NCBI GenBank assembly: GCA_964496705.1
Contig: CAZCBJ010000219.1
Location: 1 to 6,636 of the forward strand
Direction of reading: 5' to 3'
DNA length: 6,636 nucleotides
Source: CAZCBJ01 sp964496705
GTDB taxonomy: Bacteria > Chloroflexota > Anaerolineae > Anaerolineales > Anaerolineaceae
Positions 5,371 to 6,636 of this stretch are shown here, in pieces; position 1 is the first letter of the stretch, and every line of letters starts with the position of its first letter. The translations under genes were made by a program, and so were the position numbers. The notes beneath the pieces are model-generated. The model was not told the DNA's origin. It was given only the letters and a program-made list of their open reading frames with translations, and made no database searches.

Positions 5371-6225
5371 TTATTTGCCAGTTAGAACCACCACGCCCAC
5401 CGTGCCGCTTCCGGTATGTACAGAGAGGCCAGCGGTGAATTCGGCGGTAACGTATTGCGCGGGGAGATCGACCATTTTGCCCAGTTGCTCGCGCAAATGC
5501 AAGGCATCTTCCAGGTTATTGACGTGAATGAACGCAACCTGTTCAACCGGCTTGCCGCCGATGGCTTCCTGCACCAATTCCAGCAGTCGCGCCATGGCCA
5601 CCTTCTTGGTGCGCACCTTTTCAAGCATGTCCAGCTTGCCCTCTTTCATGGTGAGGATCGGGCGGATATTGAGCATGTTTGCCATTCCTGCGGCGAGTTT
5701 GCCCACCCTGCCGCTCATGGCCAGGTATTTGAGGGTGGAGAGGGTGGCGTACAGGTGCAGCCGGGAGGGCAGAGCCATGGCAGCCGCCACCACTTCATCG
5801 TGGCTTGCCCCTTCGCGCGCGGCTTTGGCGGCAGCCAGCGCCATGAAACCTTGACCCATCGATATGCTCAACGAATCCACCACGCTGATGCGGTGATCGG
5901 GAAAATCTACGGCTGCGGTCACGGCGGCGTTGTAGGTGGCACTCACTTTGCTGCTGACGCAAATGCACACAATTTCATCGGCGCCGGCAGAAAAAGCCTC
6001 TTGGAAAGCTTTTGAAAATGCGCTGGGGGCTGGCGCTGAGGTGGTCGGTAATCTGCCCAGCCGGTCAATCTTCTCGAATAATTTCTGGTCATTGATATCC
6101 ACACCAGTGGTATAAGTATCCTCCCCGAAATTAACCAGGATGGGAACCTGGACGATAGCATTGCTTGCTGCCAACTCGGCGGGCAGGCTGGCATCGGTGT
6201 CGGTGATAATTGCGATTTTGGCCAT
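5371..6225 (-). CDS. DegV family fatty-acid-binding protein
   Basis: DegV (FakB-like) proteins bind a single long-chain fatty acid. In Firmicutes they present it to the kinase FakA for acyl-phosphate formation; elsewhere the partner is often unknown. The 284-residue protein has the standard length and motif order: IITDTDASLP at 6-15, the TSxP-type fatty-acid head-group motif TTSAPAPSAF at 61-70, VVDSLSISMGQG at 115-126, YLAMSGRVGK at 167-176, NIRPILTMKEGKL at 186-198, and SVHTGSGTVGV at 268-278 near the C-terminus. No fakA (DAK domain) gene is in the window. ATG at 6225 has AAGGA 7 nt upstream (6233-6237). It is the first gene of a likely pair with the downstream deoxynucleoside kinase. The link between the two functions is not obvious and may be only shared expression. 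Confidence 0.93.
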   Translation of the reverse strand: MAKIAIITDTDASLPAELAASNAIVQVPILVNFGEDTYTTGVDINDQKLFEKIDRLGRLPTTSAPAPSAFSKAFQEAFSAGADEIVCICVSSKVSATYNAAVTAAVDFPDHRISVVDSLSISMGQGFMALAAAKAAREGASHDEVVAAAMALPSRLHLYATLSTLKYLAMSGRVGKLAAGMANMLNIRPILTMKEGKLDMLEKVRTKKVAMARLLELVQEAIGGKPVEQVAFIHVNNLEDALHLREQLGKMVDLPAQYVTAEFTAGLSVHTGSGTVGVVVLTGK

Positions 6226-6331
6226 CGGGTGATCCTTTTCTCTATATCCAAATGAATAGTTAGAATTTCAAAATGTAGACACCAGGTGGTTTCAGTGCTT
6301 CCGAACGAAAGAAATTTACCTGGGCAAATAA

Positions 6332-6340
6332 AGTATAGCA
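6332..6340 (-). promoter_or_regulatory. Possible extended -10 promoter of degV-kinase unit
   Basis: The minus strand reads TGC TATACT, an extended -10 element. No good -35 is found 16-18 bp upstream. It would give a leader of about 100 nt before degV. A weaker alternative is TTGAAA with TATAGA at 19-bp spacing closer to the gene. The remaining 6226-6415 intergenic stretch shows no coding potential; a bulged GC hairpin near 6381-6406 has no T-run on the side needed to terminate the ABC gene. Confidence 0.35.
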
Positions 6341-6415
6341 TGCTTTAAAATATCCTCGCCCCGCAGCCACGGATAATTTCACGCAGCAGCAGGGCGAAGC
6401 GCCTGAAAAATCAGA

Positions 6416-6636
6416 TTAACCGCAGCGGATCATGTTGTCGATTTCTTCCCGGCTGCTGAACACTGCTTGGATTTGCCCATCGTGAACCTGAATAATTTTG
6501 TCCACATGGGTACACATGCGTAGATCGTGGGTGACCATGATGCCGGCTTTTTTCTGCTCGTGGATCAGGTCGGCATACAGTTTGACCACCTGGAAGGCGC
6601 GCTCGGTGTCCAGGCTGGCGGTGGGTTCATCCGCCA
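6416..6636 (-). CDS. ABC transporter ATP-binding protein, C-terminal part
   Basis: Only the last 72 codons are inside the window; the 5' part lies beyond the right edge. The fragment begins at the Walker B/D-loop region LADEPTASLD, where the Asp-Glu pair coordinates Mg and activates water, and contains the switch His in IMVTHDLRMC. It ends VFSSREEIDNMIRCG. ADEPTASLD plus VTHD and a short tail is the pattern of MacB/LolD/DevA-type export or lipoprotein-release ATPases, rather than of nutrient importers with long regulatory domains. The substrate cannot be inferred without the permease gene. It is on the same strand as degV, with about 190 bp between them, so it is probably a separate transcript. 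Confidence 0.9.
   Translation of the reverse strand, partial: ADEPTASLDTERAFQVVKLYADLIHEQKKAGIMVTHDLRMCTHVDKIIQVHDGQIQAVFSSREEIDNMIRCG

Noticed and set aside
5416..6015. Plus-strand 199-codon frame opposite degV
   Set aside because: It is antisense to a fully recognisable DegV gene and its His/Gly-rich composition is typical of a shadow frame.
6378..6410. GC hairpin downstream of the ABC ATPase as its terminator
   Set aside because: The stem is bulged and the T-run precedes it on the minus strand instead of following it.
1..6636. CRISPR array, toxin-antitoxin or defence island
   Set aside because: No regularly spaced repeats, no cas or paired small toxin genes. The gene content is housekeeping apart from the transposase fragment.

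Overview
The window looks like a piece of a Chloroflexota genome, probably Anaerolineae. This is an inference from the style of the secreted lipoprotein (a short lipobox signal followed by a TP/PTVTP-rich tether), moderate GC, and the mix of a single-domain deoxynucleoside kinase, a DegV protein and a class I GalT. No marker gene settles the taxon. All genes lie on the minus strand except galT.

Layout, left to right. Positions 1 to about 423 hold an internal, roughly 69 % GC fragment of an IS1634-like DDE transposase. It is joined in frame to the first ~250 codons of ribonuclease Z (rnz, start TTG at 1173), so one open frame runs from 1173 off the left edge. The sharp junction removes the RNase Z C-terminus and the transposase N-terminus. 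It is either a genomic rearrangement or a chimeric assembly join. A CCA-less tRNA-Arg(CCT) with three stem mismatches ends 22 nt before the rnz start and has its own strong promoter. Upstream of that (about 1310-1524) is a gene-free but highly structured block. It has 15-nt terminal complementary arms, a second 7-bp helix, four internal hairpins, a sigma70-type promoter placed to start at its edge, and a T-run at its other end. It is a candidate stand-alone small RNA of about 200 nt and matches no family I recognise.

Positions 1659-3398 encode a lipoprotein-anchored trypsin/HtrA-like serine protease: S1 domain, PDZ, Gly/Thr linker, and a C-terminal beta-sandwich-like domain. It has a terminator, a strong promoter and a leader with two hairpins. 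A divergent promoter drives galT (3639-4682), whose Zn, catalytic and Fe-site residues are all visible. Converging on galT is a two-gene unit, degV then a deoxynucleoside kinase (21-nt spacing). The right edge holds the last 72 codons of an ABC transporter ATPase, ahead of degV on the same strand.

The most coherent biological idea is at the left. A tRNA lacking CCA, which is the classical RNase Z substrate type, appears to be co-transcribed as the leader of the RNase Z gene. The enzyme could therefore cut its own message. The candidate structured RNA and the transposase junction are the other two things to follow up. The rest is ordinary housekeeping or surface-protein content.
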